A stretch of DNA of 64,000 nt. Origin: Rhodospirillales bacterium (GTDB lineage: Bacteria > Pseudomonadota > Alphaproteobacteria > Rhodospirillales > Defluviicoccaceae). Positions 35,171 through 43,817 of the stretch are shown piece after piece; the first letter of the stretch is position 1; every line of letters begins with the position of its first letter. Below the pieces are notes generated by a model that saw only the letters and a program-made list of their open reading frames with translations, did no database searches and was not told the DNA's origin. Made by a program: the position numbers and the translations under genes. The stretch spans positions 20,770 to 84,769 of the forward strand of contig REES01000036.1 of NCBI GenBank assembly GCA_007694935.1, in the 5' to 3' direction.

Positions 35171-37249
35171 CTAGAAACGCGCGGATACGCCCACCGTCAC
35201 CGCGTTCTCGGTGAACTCCCGGCTGGCCACGTCGGACTTGCGGGTCTGGAACCCGTAGGAGGCGAAGGCGCTGATATCGCGAAAAACCCGGTAGCCGAGC
35301 CGGCCGGATACCCGGTAAGTGTCATCGTCGCGGTCGTCGATCGTACTGCGCTGGAACGAGGTGGTGACACTGGCATCGGTGTTGCGGGTGAGGGCTCGCC
35401 CCCAGCCCGCCCCGATCGTGATCACGTCCTCGGCGGCTTCGGGCCGCAGCTCCCGATCTTCGGTCCGATAGCTGCCGGTGAGGGAAACGCGGTTGTTGGC
35501 CCAGTCCCCGGTCATGCCCCCCCGGAAAAGCCGGACGGTCCGGCTATCCTGACGTATTTCGCCCGGATCGGTCCGCGGATCGAAGGGCAAGCCGGTGAGC
35601 GGGTCGGTCAGAATGCCGGTGATCGGGTCGACCGTGAGCGTATCAAGGTCACGCGCGAAACGCTCTGCCGAGGTTTCGAGCCGTTCTTCATAGGACGCGA
35701 ACAGGCGGGTCCGGGGCGCGATCTGGTAGCCGAGGGTCCCGGCAAAAGAGCGAAAATCATCCCGCTGTCCGTAGGTCAGGGTGGCATCGAGATTTGGACT
35801 GGGGCGGTAGCGGAGACCGAAACGCCAAGTCGGCGCACTGATGTCGTTGACGTCGGTGGTTTCCTCATCCCGCCACTGGAAACCGACGGAGCCCAAGGCG
35901 GCGACTGAACGGGTAATCGGATACTCTACGTTGGCGCTCACATCGGCCCGACTAATATTGTCGTCATCCGAATTGATTTCCCTGGACGCGCTGGTCAGCA
36001 AGCCCCATCGGAAGTTGGGGAACCGGCGTCCACTGGTCAATGCGTAGGAAGCTCTATGGATGACCGACGTTTCGGCGTCGTCCCCAAAAAAATCGGCGAA
36101 GCCGGCGTCCTCGCCAGTGCCAGTCCTGGCCAATCCGCGTAAACTGTAACTGAGCACCGATTCGGCAAAACCGCCAAAGCGATTGACGAGACGCGGCGTG
36201 ATCGAGCCCGTGGCCACCGTCTCCAGGTTGGTTTGCACGTCCCCGGCAATCGATCTCGCGGTTCGCGAATCGCGCGCCTGCTGACTTACCGAGGCCCGAG
36301 CGTCGATGAAAAACCGATCCTGCCAGATTTCCGCAGTGGACAAGCCTGTTAGCGCCAAGTCCGCATCGAAACCTTCCTCGGTGCCGAGGTCCCGATCCCG
36401 GAGCAAGGTCCTTTGGCGCAAAGGTATGGCCACGTCCAGCGCGCTCCGGATTCGTGCGCTGTCGTTGCGGATTCTCAGCCCGGGGATCAATGACACAACC
36501 AGCGCCGATTCCTTCAGCGATGACTGGGTGAGTTCAATGTTGTCGGTAAACGTGAGGTTCAAGCTGGCTGTTCGGTCGATCGACCACCGGCCGGTGAAGA
36601 ACCCCTCCGGCACCACCAGAACGTCGCCGGGCGCCATGAACACGTCGGCCGACATGTCACCGCGGTCGACCAGGTCGCGCAACCGAACCGGGATTTGCCG
36701 TTCGACGCCGTCCACGTGGCGGATGATGTAGCCGCGGTTACCGGCAGCAAAGGGCGAAAGGCCGCCCGCCTCGGTGATCACGTCGAGCAGGGTGATCCCC
36801 TGCCGGTACAGAACCGCCGTCGGCGGTGCTGCCGTGCCGACCAGCCTGATCTGCTGGTCGAAAGTGCCAACCGGGCCTCGCACGATCACCGTCACCGAGG
36901 GCGCGATGATGAACTCATCAAGAGCCTCCTGCAGCTCGTCGGCGAGCTGGCGAGCCGTCTTGTGGGTCGCGGTGACGTCGCCGATCAGCGGAAAGGCGAT
37001 GCGGCCGTCCGGTCGCACCGGCAGGCTGAGACTGAGATCACTGTGACCGATGACCACGATCTCCAGCAGATCACCCGGGGCGATCAGATACAGCGGGTCG
37101 ATTCGTGGACTCGGAGATAGGGGATCCGGCACCGGCTGGGCCAAGGCGACCGTGCTGGCCGAAGTTACCCCGAATGCGGCCCCCAGCATCAGGACCATAG
37201 CGCCGAGCGCGGCGCGCACGGGCGCAAGGCCGGTTTGTCCCCCCCGCAT
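35171..37249 (-). CDS. Polysaccharide export protein fused to outer-membrane beta-barrel
   Basis: The 692-aa protein begins with a signal peptide ending near ALAQ (about residue 38). Residues ~50-130 are a Poly_export (Wza-type) domain: YLIAPGDLLEIVVIGH, VRPDGRIAFPLIGDV, and LADELQEALDEFIIAPSVTVIV. An SLBB-like segment follows (VRLVGTAAPP-like, then GITLLDVITEAGGLSPFAAGN). From about residue 235 the chain becomes alternating beta strands ending in GVSARF, with the C-terminal Phe of outer-membrane barrels. It resembles the PEP-CTERM/exosortase-associated barrel type (TIGR03016-like). Normally these two parts are separate proteins of exopolysaccharide loci. No glycosyltransferase genes are adjacent. 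Confidence 0.82.
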   Translation of the reverse strand: MRGGQTGLAPVRAALGAMVLMLGAAFGVTSASTVALAQPVPDPLSPSPRIDPLYLIAPGDLLEIVVIGHSDLSLSLPVRPDGRIAFPLIGDVTATHKTARQLADELQEALDEFIIAPSVTVIVRGPVGTFDQQIRLVGTAAPPTAVLYRQGITLLDVITEAGGLSPFAAGNRGYIIRHVDGVERQIPVRLRDLVDRGDMSADVFMAPGDVLVVPEGFFTGRWSIDRTASLNLTFTDNIELTQSSLKESALVVSLIPGLRIRNDSARIRSALDVAIPLRQRTLLRDRDLGTEEGFDADLALTGLSTAEIWQDRFFIDARASVSQQARDSRTARSIAGDVQTNLETVATGSITPRLVNRFGGFAESVLSYSLRGLARTGTGEDAGFADFFGDDAETSVIHRASYALTSGRRFPNFRWGLLTSASREINSDDDNISRADVSANVEYPITRSVAALGSVGFQWRDEETTDVNDISAPTWRFGLRYRPSPNLDATLTYGQRDDFRSFAGTLGYQIAPRTRLFASYEERLETSAERFARDLDTLTVDPITGILTDPLTGLPFDPRTDPGEIRQDSRTVRLFRGGMTGDWANNRVSLTGSYRTEDRELRPEAAEDVITIGAGWGRALTRNTDASVTTSFQRSTIDDRDDDTYRVSGRLGYRVFRDISAFASYGFQTRKSDVASREFTENAVTVGVSARF

Positions 37250-37476
37250 GTTAGCCTAGGCCCTCCTGAACCACCCCGACGCTGCGCTTAAGGCCGTCCG
37301 ATCAGGTACTTGATGTGGCGGCCCGTGTAAACGCGGAATGCCCGTTGCATGTGCAAAATTGCGACACTGTGTCGGGGATGCCGCTATCCGGCCCCAGCCG
37401 GGGTGGGTGCAACAACCTTTCAGCTCGCGCCAGTGGTGTGCCGATGGCGGCCGGGTGCTACCTGCCATCCGGTGGA

Positions 37477-37767
37477 TCAACCACCGGACGCCGGAACCGA
37501 TTCGAGCACGCCGGGTGGCCCTTCCGGCGGGTAATCACCGTCGGCATCAGCGATCGCCCGATACAGCTTCTCGTCCTTGAACCCGCTGCCGGTTCGCGGG
37601 TCCTCCTCGCCGAACTCGAGGACCCGTTCCGGGGTGTCCAGCGGTTCCGCCAGGACCCGCGCGAAAGCGGCAGAGGGCGCCCGCACCACCACCCGATCGA
37701 AGCGTCGGCGCCCCTGCCAGCGCGGATCCTGGGGATCAGCCACCGGCTCCAGGATCCAGATCGGCAT
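37477..37767 (-). CDS. Conserved-looking 96-aa hypothetical protein
   Basis: The start chosen is the ATG at 37767, preceded by GGAAGGGGA at suitable spacing. It gives MPIWILEPVADPQDPRWQGR and a compact mixed alpha/beta protein that includes FDRVVVRAPSAAFARVLAE and ends in a low-complexity Pro/Gly tail. I do not recognise a family. It has no signal peptide or membrane segment. It follows the acyl-CoA dehydrogenase gene by 37 bases on the same strand, so the two may be co-transcribed. Confidence 0.6.
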   Translation of the reverse strand: MPIWILEPVADPQDPRWQGRRRFDRVVVRAPSAAFARVLAEPLDTPERVLEFGEEDPRTGSGFKDEKLYRAIADADGDYPPEGPPGVLESVPASGG

Positions 37768-37804
37768 GTGCCATCCCCTTCCCATGAGCCTGCAGAGCAG
37801 GCGC

Positions 37805-38941
37805 CTACTGCCGGCTGATCGCCCGGCTGATGACGATGCGTTGCACGTCCGATGTCCCTTCGTAGATCTGGGCGACCCGCACGTCACGATAGATCCGTTC
37901 CACCGGAAAGTCGGTGAGGTAACCGTACCCGCCGAGGACCTGGATCGCCCGGGAACAAACCCGCTCGGCCATCTCGGAGGCGAACAGCTTGGCCATGGAG
38001 GCTTCTTTCAGGCAGGGTTCTGCGGCATCACGCAGCGCCGCGGCGCGCAACACCAGCAGTCTCGCGGCATCGATCTCCGTCGCCATGTCGGCGAGTCGAA
38101 AGGCGATTGCCTGGTGGTCGATGATCGGCACGCCGAAGGTCTGCCGATCCTTGGCATAGGCGAGCGCCGCTTCAAACGCGGCGCGTGCCATCCCCACCGA
38201 CTGCGAAGCGATGCCGATGCGCCCGCCTTCCAGGTTGCTCAGGGCGATGCGGTAGCCTTCCCCTTCCCGGCCCAGCAAGTGATCCTCGGGGAGCCACATG
38301 TCCTCGAACACGATCTGGACAGTATCCGACGCATGCTGACCCATCTTTTCCTCGATACGGGCCACGGTGTAACCGGGCGTGTCGGTCGGGACGATGAAGG
38401 CACTGATCCCCTGCTTGCCGGCCGCGGGATCGGTGACGGCGAAAACGATCCCGATCTGTCCGTACTTGCCCGACGTGATGAACTGCTTGACGCCGTTGAG
38501 CACATAGCCCTCGCCGCTGCGGACGGCCCGGGTGCGGATCGCCGCGGCATCGGATCCGGCTTGCGGTTCACTCAGGCAGAAGGCACCCAGCAGTTCGCCC
38601 CTGGCCATCGGCTTCAGGAACCGTTCCTTCTGGTCGGCGGTGCCGAACTTGAGGATCGGCATGCAGGCAACCGAGTTGTGTACGCTCATGATGGTGGAGC
38701 ATGCGCCATCACCCGCGGCGATCTCCTCGAGGGCCAGGGCATACGCCACGTGGTCGGCGCCGGCGCCGTCCCATTCCTCCGGCACCACCATGCCCAGCAG
38801 GCCAAGCTCGCCCATCTGGCGAATTGCCACCGCAGGGAACGTGGCGGTACGATCCCATTCGGCGGCGAACGGCAGGAGCTGCTCCCGGGCGAACTGCCGG
38901 GCCATGTCCTGGATCATTGCTTGTTCTTCGGTCAGGCGCAT
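37805..38941 (-). CDS. Acyl-CoA dehydrogenase (short/medium chain type)
   Basis: The 378-aa protein has the normal acyl-CoA dehydrogenase length and layout: an N-terminal helical domain ([20 protein letters not shown]), a middle beta domain with [19 protein letters not shown] that binds FAD and substrate, and a C-terminal helical domain. The catalytic glutamate lies in [11 protein letters not shown], the position of butyryl-CoA dehydrogenase-type enzymes. It oxidises acyl-CoA to enoyl-CoA in fatty-acid or branched-chain amino-acid breakdown. The ATG at 38941 was chosen because the conserved domain begins there; upstream in-frame sequence is low in coding character. It is followed by the 96-aa hypothetical gene. 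Confidence 0.94.
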   Translation of the reverse strand: MRLTEEQAMIQDMARQFAREQLLPFAAEWDRTATFPAVAIRQMGELGLLGMVVPEEWDGAGADHVAYALALEEIAAGDGACSTIMSVHNSVACMPILKFGTADQKERFLKPMARGELLGAFCLSEPQAGSDAAAIRTRAVRSGEGYVLNGVKQFITSGKYGQIGIVFAVTDPAAGKQGISAFIVPTDTPGYTVARIEEKMGQHASDTVQIVFEDMWLPEDHLLGREGEGYRIALSNLEGGRIGIASQSVGMARAAFEAALAYAKDRQTFGVPIIDHQAIAFRLADMATEIDAARLLVLRAAALRDAAEPCLKEASMAKLFASEMAERVCSRAIQVLGGYGYLTDFPVERIYRDVRVAQIYEGTSDVQRIVISRAISRQ

Positions 38942-39063
38942 CGCGATGGCTATCCCTTGTTGCTTGTTGCGGGTCCCGCCGGAACGTCCTGACGAGGCGA
39001 ACCCGCATTGTCTTGACAGTCGCGTCAAGGCAGCCTGATCAAGGCGGCCGCCAACCACAAGCC

Positions 39064-39921
39064 CTAAGCTTCGATTTCGGTCAGGTCGGCACTGATCTCC
39101 CACAGCCGCTGCGCAGCCGCCTGATCATAGGAAACGGCGGAGGAACGCACCGGCCGCTTCTCAAAAAAGTACCGACCGCTGACTGAGACCACCTCGGGCG
39201 AGCAAGCGAGGTGGATCGGGGTCTCCGCACCCTTGTCCACGTCGATGGCAAACAAGGTGAAAAGGCGCCAGAGCGAACGCGGCACCCAGCGGTTGCGCAA
39301 GCCGATGTCGGTCGCCACGAAGCCCGGATGCAGCGCGTTCACGGTGATGCCCCTGCCCTCCAGCCGTCGGGCGAGCTCATACGTGAAGTACAGGTTGCAG
39401 AGCTTGGACCGCTTGTAGGCACGGTAGCCGCCGAAGCGGCGTGCCGACTGGAGGTCGTCGAAGTCCAGCCGGACGCCGAAGTGGGCATGAGACGCGACGT
39501 TGACGATGCGCGCCGCGGGGGCCTGCCGAAGCGCCGGCAGCAGCCGATCCGTCAGGAGGAAATATGACAAGTGATTGAGGGCGAACGTCGCTTCGATCCC
39601 CTCCGGGGTCAGGATGCGGCGTCCGAACATCCCGCCCGCGTTGTTGATCAGCACGTCCACGACCGGCCAGGCGCCGGTCACCGTCTCGGCCACCCGCCGC
39701 ACCTCGGCCATCACCGACAGGTCGGCTTGGACGAACGCGCCGCACCCGGTGCCACCGAGCGCGTTAAGTTCTGCCACCGTCTGGCCGCCGCGATCCCGGT
39801 CCCGGCCGACCACCACGACCGCGGCGCCACGGCGTGCCAGTTCTCGCGCGGTCACCCGGCCGATGCCGGCGGTGCCGCCGGTGATCACAACCACCTTGCC
39901 GGTCATGGTCTCGCCCGTCAC
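39064..39921 (-). CDS. Short-chain dehydrogenase/reductase, retinol dehydrogenase-like
   Basis: This 285-aa SDR has TGGTAGIG (NAD(P)-binding), the NNAG element, a catalytic serine in NVASHAHFG and the YxxxK pair in YKRSK. The spacing and the [11 protein letters not shown] segment resemble retinol dehydrogenase/WWOX-like SDRs. The substrate is unknown. The GTG at 39921 has AAGGAG ten bases upstream and is taken as the start; the ATG at 39906 is a close alternative with a weaker site. The gene is divergent from the lipoprotein gene, with about 65 bases between the starts. Confidence 0.9.
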   Translation of the reverse strand: MTGETMTGKVVVITGGTAGIGRVTARELARRGAAVVVVGRDRDRGGQTVAELNALGGTGCGAFVQADLSVMAEVRRVAETVTGAWPVVDVLINNAGGMFGRRILTPEGIEATFALNHLSYFLLTDRLLPALRQAPAARIVNVASHAHFGVRLDFDDLQSARRFGGYRAYKRSKLCNLYFTYELARRLEGRGITVNALHPGFVATDIGLRNRWVPRSLWRLFTLFAIDVDKGAETPIHLACSPEVVSVSGRYFFEKRPVRSSAVSYDQAAAQRLWEISADLTEIEA

Positions 39922-39986
39922 GATAAGTCCGCTCCTTGACTGTCGCCGCCGACCCTGCCGCTACCCGGAACCTCAGGAGAGATACC

Positions 39987-40550
39987 ATGCGTGCCGCCGC
40001 GTGCCAGCACCGCACCTTCCCCACCGGACTGTTCCGCTGCCTCGCGCTGGTGCTGGCATCGGCCGTGGTCGCCTGTGACGAAGGCCCCCGCACGGTCACC
40101 GATCGCCTGGTGGAAGACCCTTGGGCCTTTGCCCAGTCCACCATGGCCGAAGGCCCGCTGCTGGTCCAGGTGGAGGGCGATCCATTCGACGCCGGCACGG
40201 CCGCGCTGGAGGCCGCCGTGATCGACGCCATGACGACGGCGGTCACCTGGACCGGCACGGCGCGCTTCGCCGCTGATCCCGATGCGGTACCGAATCCGGA
40301 CCTTCGCGTGGTTTTCACCTTCAACGGCACGGCGGGACTGAGCGGCCGCCAGCAATGCCTCGGCCACTCGTCCGGCGGTGGACCCAGTCCCGATGGCCGG
40401 ATCGATGCCTCCGCCAGTTTTTGCGATGGCCCGACCCAACTGGCGACCGTCCGCGGCGAGGTCACCGACCGGAGTGACGGCCGCGCCTTCGCGGCCCTGA
40501 TCCGCCAGATCACCATCGACATGCTGTCGCCACGTCAGCGCGGCGACTGA
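39987..40550 (+). CDS. Predicted lipoprotein, 187 aa
   Basis: A GGAGAG ribosome site precedes the ATG. The N-terminus has a positively charged head, a hydrophobic stretch and a lipobox VVAC near residues 27-30, predicting lipid attachment and export. The mature part is mixed alpha/beta, with a segment NPDLRVVFTFNGTAGLSGRQQC and a second cysteine in SFCDGP that could form a disulfide with it. No family is recognised. It ends 35 bases before the convergent hemolysin-III gene. Confidence 0.75.
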   Translation: MRAAACQHRTFPTGLFRCLALVLASAVVACDEGPRTVTDRLVEDPWAFAQSTMAEGPLLVQVEGDPFDAGTAALEAAVIDAMTTAVTWTGTARFAADPDAVPNPDLRVVFTFNGTAGLSGRQQCLGHSSGGGPSPDGRIDASASFCDGPTQLATVRGEVTDRSDGRAFAALIRQITIDMLSPRQRGD

Positions 40551-40585
40551 GTCGCTTCGGATGGCGTTAAGCGGGAGGCTCACCG

Positions 40586-41371
40586 TCACCACAGGGAACC
40601 TGGCCTGGCCACCTCGCCCCACACCGCGAGGTAATGGCACCCGGCGGCCAGCAGTACCGAGCCGTGCCAGAGAGCACGGCTGAATCGAAGCCGATCGAGC
40701 AGGTGGAACACGACGCCGCCCGAGTACAGCAGTCCGCCCAGGGCCAGCAGCCCGATCCCCGGTGCGGAGACCGCGTCGAACAGTGGTCCCGGTGCGATCA
40801 CGATGACCCAGCCGAGCCCCAGGTAAAGCACGATGGCGAGCCGTTCGAACCGGCCGGGCTCGATCAGCTTGAGAGCGGCACCGGCAAGCGCCACCCCCCA
40901 CACGAATGCGAGCAGCCCCCACCCCCAGTCGCCGGCGATCGCGACGGCGAGAAACGGGGTGTAGGTGGCCGCGATCATCAGGAAGATCATGGCGTGGTCA
41001 AGCCGGCGCAGGAACGGCCCGATGCCGGTCCCCCTGAGCGTGTTGTACAGCGCCGAGATGCCGAGGGTTGCCACCAGCGCCACGCCGTAGACCAGGATCG
41101 CCGCATCCCGCACCGGATCGCCGGTCGCCGAAACAGTGCCGACAAGCACCGCCAGTCCGGCGACGCTGAGGCCAAGGCCCAGAACATGCACCACGCCGTC
41201 GGCGAGCGCCTCGATCCGGCTCTCGCCGGTGGCAGTGTCACTGGCTGGGGGACGGGAACCGGGATCGGAGGCTCGCAGTGCGCCGCTGAGATTGCTGGCC
41301 AAACCGCATCTAACGCGATCGTTGCCTTCAGCGACGGAGCGATGTCTGCGTCTCGGCTTCTTCGTCATCAT
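40586..41371 (-). CDS. Hemolysin III/PAQR family membrane protein
   Basis: The 261-aa protein carries about seven hydrophobic segments in the typical HlyIII layout: ADGVVHVLGLGLSVAGLAVLV, the ISALYN region, LRRLDHAMIFLMIAATYTP, several helices, and a C-terminal FHLLDRLRFSRALWHGSVLLAAGCHY. The C-terminal histidines expected to bind zinc in PAQR-type proteins are present, but the first-site SxLYH motif reads SALYN here, so that histidine is Asn. The ATG at 41371 is preceded by GGGAGACGGAAAGG. The first ~65 residues are hydrophilic and longer than usual. The family role (membrane homeostasis) is poorly defined. Confidence 0.85.
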   Translation of the reverse strand: MMTKKPRRRHRSVAEGNDRVRCGLASNLSGALRASDPGSRPPASDTATGESRIEALADGVVHVLGLGLSVAGLAVLVGTVSATGDPVRDAAILVYGVALVATLGISALYNTLRGTGIGPFLRRLDHAMIFLMIAATYTPFLAVAIAGDWGWGLLAFVWGVALAGAALKLIEPGRFERLAIVLYLGLGWVIVIAPGPLFDAVSAPGIGLLALGGLLYSGGVVFHLLDRLRFSRALWHGSVLLAAGCHYLAVWGEVARPGSLW

Positions 41372-41486
41372 CCTTTCCGTCTCCCAAACGGAGAAGCCGA
41401 CTTCCGGTCGAGAAGCTCTCGCTGCTCGGCCCGCGGCCACTGGAGCACCTGACGAACGGGAACCGGTTGGTCGGTGTTCGACAACG

Positions 41487-41771
41487 TTACGACCTGCTAC
41501 TGATACGCGCCGCTTCCTCCGCGAATCCCGCAAACTCTTGCGCAAGCTCCGCGATCGCCTGCTTGAGCGGCAGGAAGCCTTCGCTCCGACTCAAGGTTTC
41601 CTCATCGAGACAGAGTTTCCTCTCGATCTCGACGTGAAGGCTGTGCCGGTTTCTACTCGGCGCGCCTGTGCGCAAAACGATGTAACCACCCAGAAACGAG
41701 TCGTCGATGGCGACGCTGCAGCCGAGGCCTTGGAGAGCACCGACGAGACGATCATGGATTTGGCCGAGTGG
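41487..41771 (-). pseudogene. C-terminal remnant of N-formylglutamate amidohydrolase
   Basis: On the minus strand, 95 codons ending in TAA read as a conserved stretch: LVGALQGLGCSVAIDDSF, then GGYIVLRTGAPSRNRHSLHV followed by EIERKLCLDEE and a helical end. This resembles the last third of N-formylglutamate amidohydrolases (pattern GGYITRxYGxPxxGxHxxQIEIxRxLYMDE). The N-terminal catalytic two thirds are missing: the frame runs into the end of the methyltransferase gene and has no ATG or GTG. So it looks like a truncated gene left by recombination. A new short protein from a TTG is possible but unlikely. Confidence 0.6.
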
Positions 41772-41809
41772 CGCCGGCGTCTCTCTGCTGGCAAGACGCG
41801 TCCGGCGCC

Positions 41810-42430
41810 TCAGACTGGTCTTGCACTTCCCTCGTACGTAAAGGTCGCGAACCGCGGCATTCCCATGTAGCCTTTCTCGAGACTTGTGATGGCGAACCCA
41901 GCTTGTCGGACCAGCGCATCAATCGGCCGGTTCAGATGACATCCGCCGGTGCAGCGGCGCCAGAGCGGCGTCAGGCGGTCCTGCCACCGTGCAATGTTGG
42001 CCTCCGGGGTCTGGCCATGCTCAACAAAGAAGAGCTGCCCCTTGGGCCCCAGGACCCTTCGCACCTCACGCAGAGCGTGGAGGGGATCGGGGATCGTACA
42101 CAGCGACCAAGTCGTGACGGCGGTATTGATGCAGGCATCGGGCAAGGGCAGCGCTTCGGCCGAGCCGATCAACGCCTCAAGGGGGAACCGGCGCTTTCGC
42201 GCCTCCCGCCTCGCGCGCCGGACCAGCGGCCAGGAAGGGTCAACCCCGAGCACCCGGCGCACGTCATCGCCGTAAAAAGGCAGGTTCAGCCCGGAGCCGA
42301 TGCCGATTTCCAGTACTTCGCCCCGCGCATGGGCCACGGCCCGCTGGCGGTAGCTCACCAGTCGCCGATTGCTCATCACGAGATGCGTCAGGCGCGGCAG
42401 GATGCAGCGATCATAGAGCCTCACGCGCAT
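41810..42430 (-). CDS. Class I SAM-dependent methyltransferase (PmtA/UbiE-like)
   Basis: The 206-aa protein has the SAM motif VLEIGIGSGLNLPFY, an acidic motif VLGVDPS, a DACINTAVTTWSLCTIPDP segment and the VRRVLGPKGQLFFVEHG element. This is typical of phospholipid N-methyltransferase-like or generic class XI methyltransferases. The substrate is unknown. An AGGAG sits only one base before the ATG at 42430; the GTG at 42424 is 7 bases after it and may be the true start, removing two residues. The neighbourhood is decayed, but this gene is intact. Confidence 0.85.
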   Translation of the reverse strand: MRVRLYDRCILPRLTHLVMSNRRLVSYRQRAVAHARGEVLEIGIGSGLNLPFYGDDVRRVLGVDPSWPLVRRARREARKRRFPLEALIGSAEALPLPDACINTAVTTWSLCTIPDPLHALREVRRVLGPKGQLFFVEHGQTPEANIARWQDRLTPLWRRCTGGCHLNRPIDALVRQAGFAITSLEKGYMGMPRFATFTYEGSARPV

Positions 42431-42773
42431 GCTCCTGCCGGGCGTCAAAACGGAAGGCGCGCAAGAACCGGCGCGGCACGAGGATGATCGATTGCTTCCA
42501 CGGCGTCGCGGGCTGCATCGGCGACCTCCGGCACGGATCCGCCCGACGAGAATGACGCACTTCTCATGGGCGACGGCGGTGATGCTTCGATCATAGCCCC
42601 GGACGGCTGTTCGCGCAGCCGCTGGATGAGGGCCGCGCGCGCCTCGGACGATGCCGGCTATCCGGCTCAAGATCTCCCATGAGCTCAAGGCCCAGTGAGA
42701 CGAGGAGCAGGGGCTCAATTGCGCCGCCCAAGCCCTTCCGGTACTCTTCTGGTTGCAACTATGAAGAGGGTCG
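42431..42773. other. Gene-poor stretch with coding-like fragments
   Basis: No intact gene is seen in these ~340 bases. On the minus strand, two short open stretches in different frames have protein-like composition: one reading GLGGAIEPLLLVSLGLELMG near 42680-42750, the other a 40-codon frame starting at an ATG at 42567 and stopping at 42445. Together they could be a frameshifted remnant of one gene. I do not recognise the family. Confidence 0.35.
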
Positions 42774-43256
42774 ATGGCCCGTAGCCTGCAAGGCCTGACG
42801 GTCGAATGTGTGAATTGTGGACGCCAGGCAGCTCTTAGCCGCGCCGACGTTGAGCGCTTCCTGCATGAGTCGCTGTCGTACGAGGCGTTGCCGGAGCTTT
42901 GGCGGCGCTTCCGTTGCAGAGGCTGCGGCAGCAAAGCTGTGCGTCTCTTGGGAGGCGATGGTGTTCTGCTCCTGGATCCGGAGAACCTTAGGCGATGCGC
43001 GGGATGCGCTGATCCGATTCTGCTTCCGCGCATCCAAGCGCTGCCCGGTACGACTCTGTGCCAGGCGTGCGCTCGGGAAGGTGAGCTTCCCGATAAGTCC
43101 CCTCCCTATCCTACTCCGCCGCCTACGCTGTCGAAGTGTCCACGCTGCGGATCGGCGACGATTGTCCGGGAGAACTCCCAGGACGGGGAATATTTCATCG
43201 GGTGTACAGACTTCCCAGGATGCCGCTGGACAGCGCCTTTGCCTGTCACCGCCTGA
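42774..43256 (+). CDS. Zinc-ribbon protein with topoisomerase-type C4 finger
   Basis: The 160-aa protein has four cysteine clusters: CVNCGR near residue 12, CRGCGS near 48, CAGCADPILLPR...CQACARE at about 75-100 (resembling a DksA/TraR-type C4 finger), and CPRCGSATIVREN...CTDFPGCRW at about 120-150, a typical topoisomerase I C-terminal C4 zinc finger. It likely binds zinc and perhaps DNA or RNA polymerase. The finger combination without a catalytic domain is odd. It lies between a decayed stretch and tRNA-Gln. Confidence 0.72.
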   Translation: MARSLQGLTVECVNCGRQAALSRADVERFLHESLSYEALPELWRRFRCRGCGSKAVRLLGGDGVLLLDPENLRRCAGCADPILLPRIQALPGTTLCQACAREGELPDKSPPYPTPPPTLSKCPRCGSATIVRENSQDGEYFIGCTDFPGCRWTAPLPVTA

Positions 43257-43434
43257 CGGCATCGGAGGGGGTGGGGCACTGCCTGCTTTCAGGTCGTCGG
43301 GGAGATACGGGCGGTGGGGAGGTACGGAAGAACGCGCGGCTTTCGGCGCTGATGGCCCCGTTTCAGAGTTTTTCGCAGAACATCCGGGATAGGCGCCTCG
43401 GACCGGCAGCGGACCTGCACCACAAACTTGTACC

Positions 43435-43461
43435 AACGGGCTGTACCACAGGCAGCCCGTT
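43435..43461. terminator. Stem-loop downstream of tRNA-Gln
   Basis: AACGGGCTG and CAGCCCGTT form a perfect 9-bp stem around a 9-base loop. It lies 27 bases beyond the tRNA 3' end on the minus strand and about 180 bases after the zinc-ribbon gene on the plus strand. A clean T-run is missing on both strands, so it is a weak terminator candidate. Confidence 0.4.
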
Positions 43462-43488
43462 TCGGCGTTGATCATGTTTTCAGGAAGG

Positions 43489-43562
43489 TGGCTGGGGCGC
43501 CAGGATTCGAACCTGGGATCACGGGACCAAAACCCGTTGCCTTACCACTTGGCCACGCCCCA
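43489..43562 (-). tRNA. tRNA-Gln (anticodon TTG)
   Basis: Read on the minus strand, 74 bases fold into a full cloverleaf: acceptor TGGGGCG paired with CGCCCCA, anticodon stem ACGGG/CCCGT with loop TTTTGGT (anticodon TTG), and the T-arm with GGTTCGAATCC. The discriminator is G and CCA is encoded. It reads glutamine CAA/CAG codons. Confidence 0.97.
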
Positions 43563-43817
43563 ACGCTCGGCAAGCCCACAACGTAATCGGAACCCCGCCC
43601 GCCCGCAACGGCGCCGACCGGCCGTTCCACAGCGCATCCCGACGCGGATCGCCGCGGCCGGTGGCATCATGCCATCGCGCTATCGATCGGGCCACCGGCG
43701 TGGTTTGGCGTCCGGCGGGGCCGACCCATATCAGCCGGGTGGGGCTCTGTCGGGGGAACGCCTTATGCGCCAACGATCCCGGCCGGGGCCGCGACATCAC
43801 CGGATGCGGAGCGAAAC

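Noticed and set aside
41136..41870. Long plus-strand open frame across the hlyIII upstream region
   Set aside because: It is antisense to hlyIII and to the amidohydrolase remnant, which both show family motifs; the plus frame shows none.
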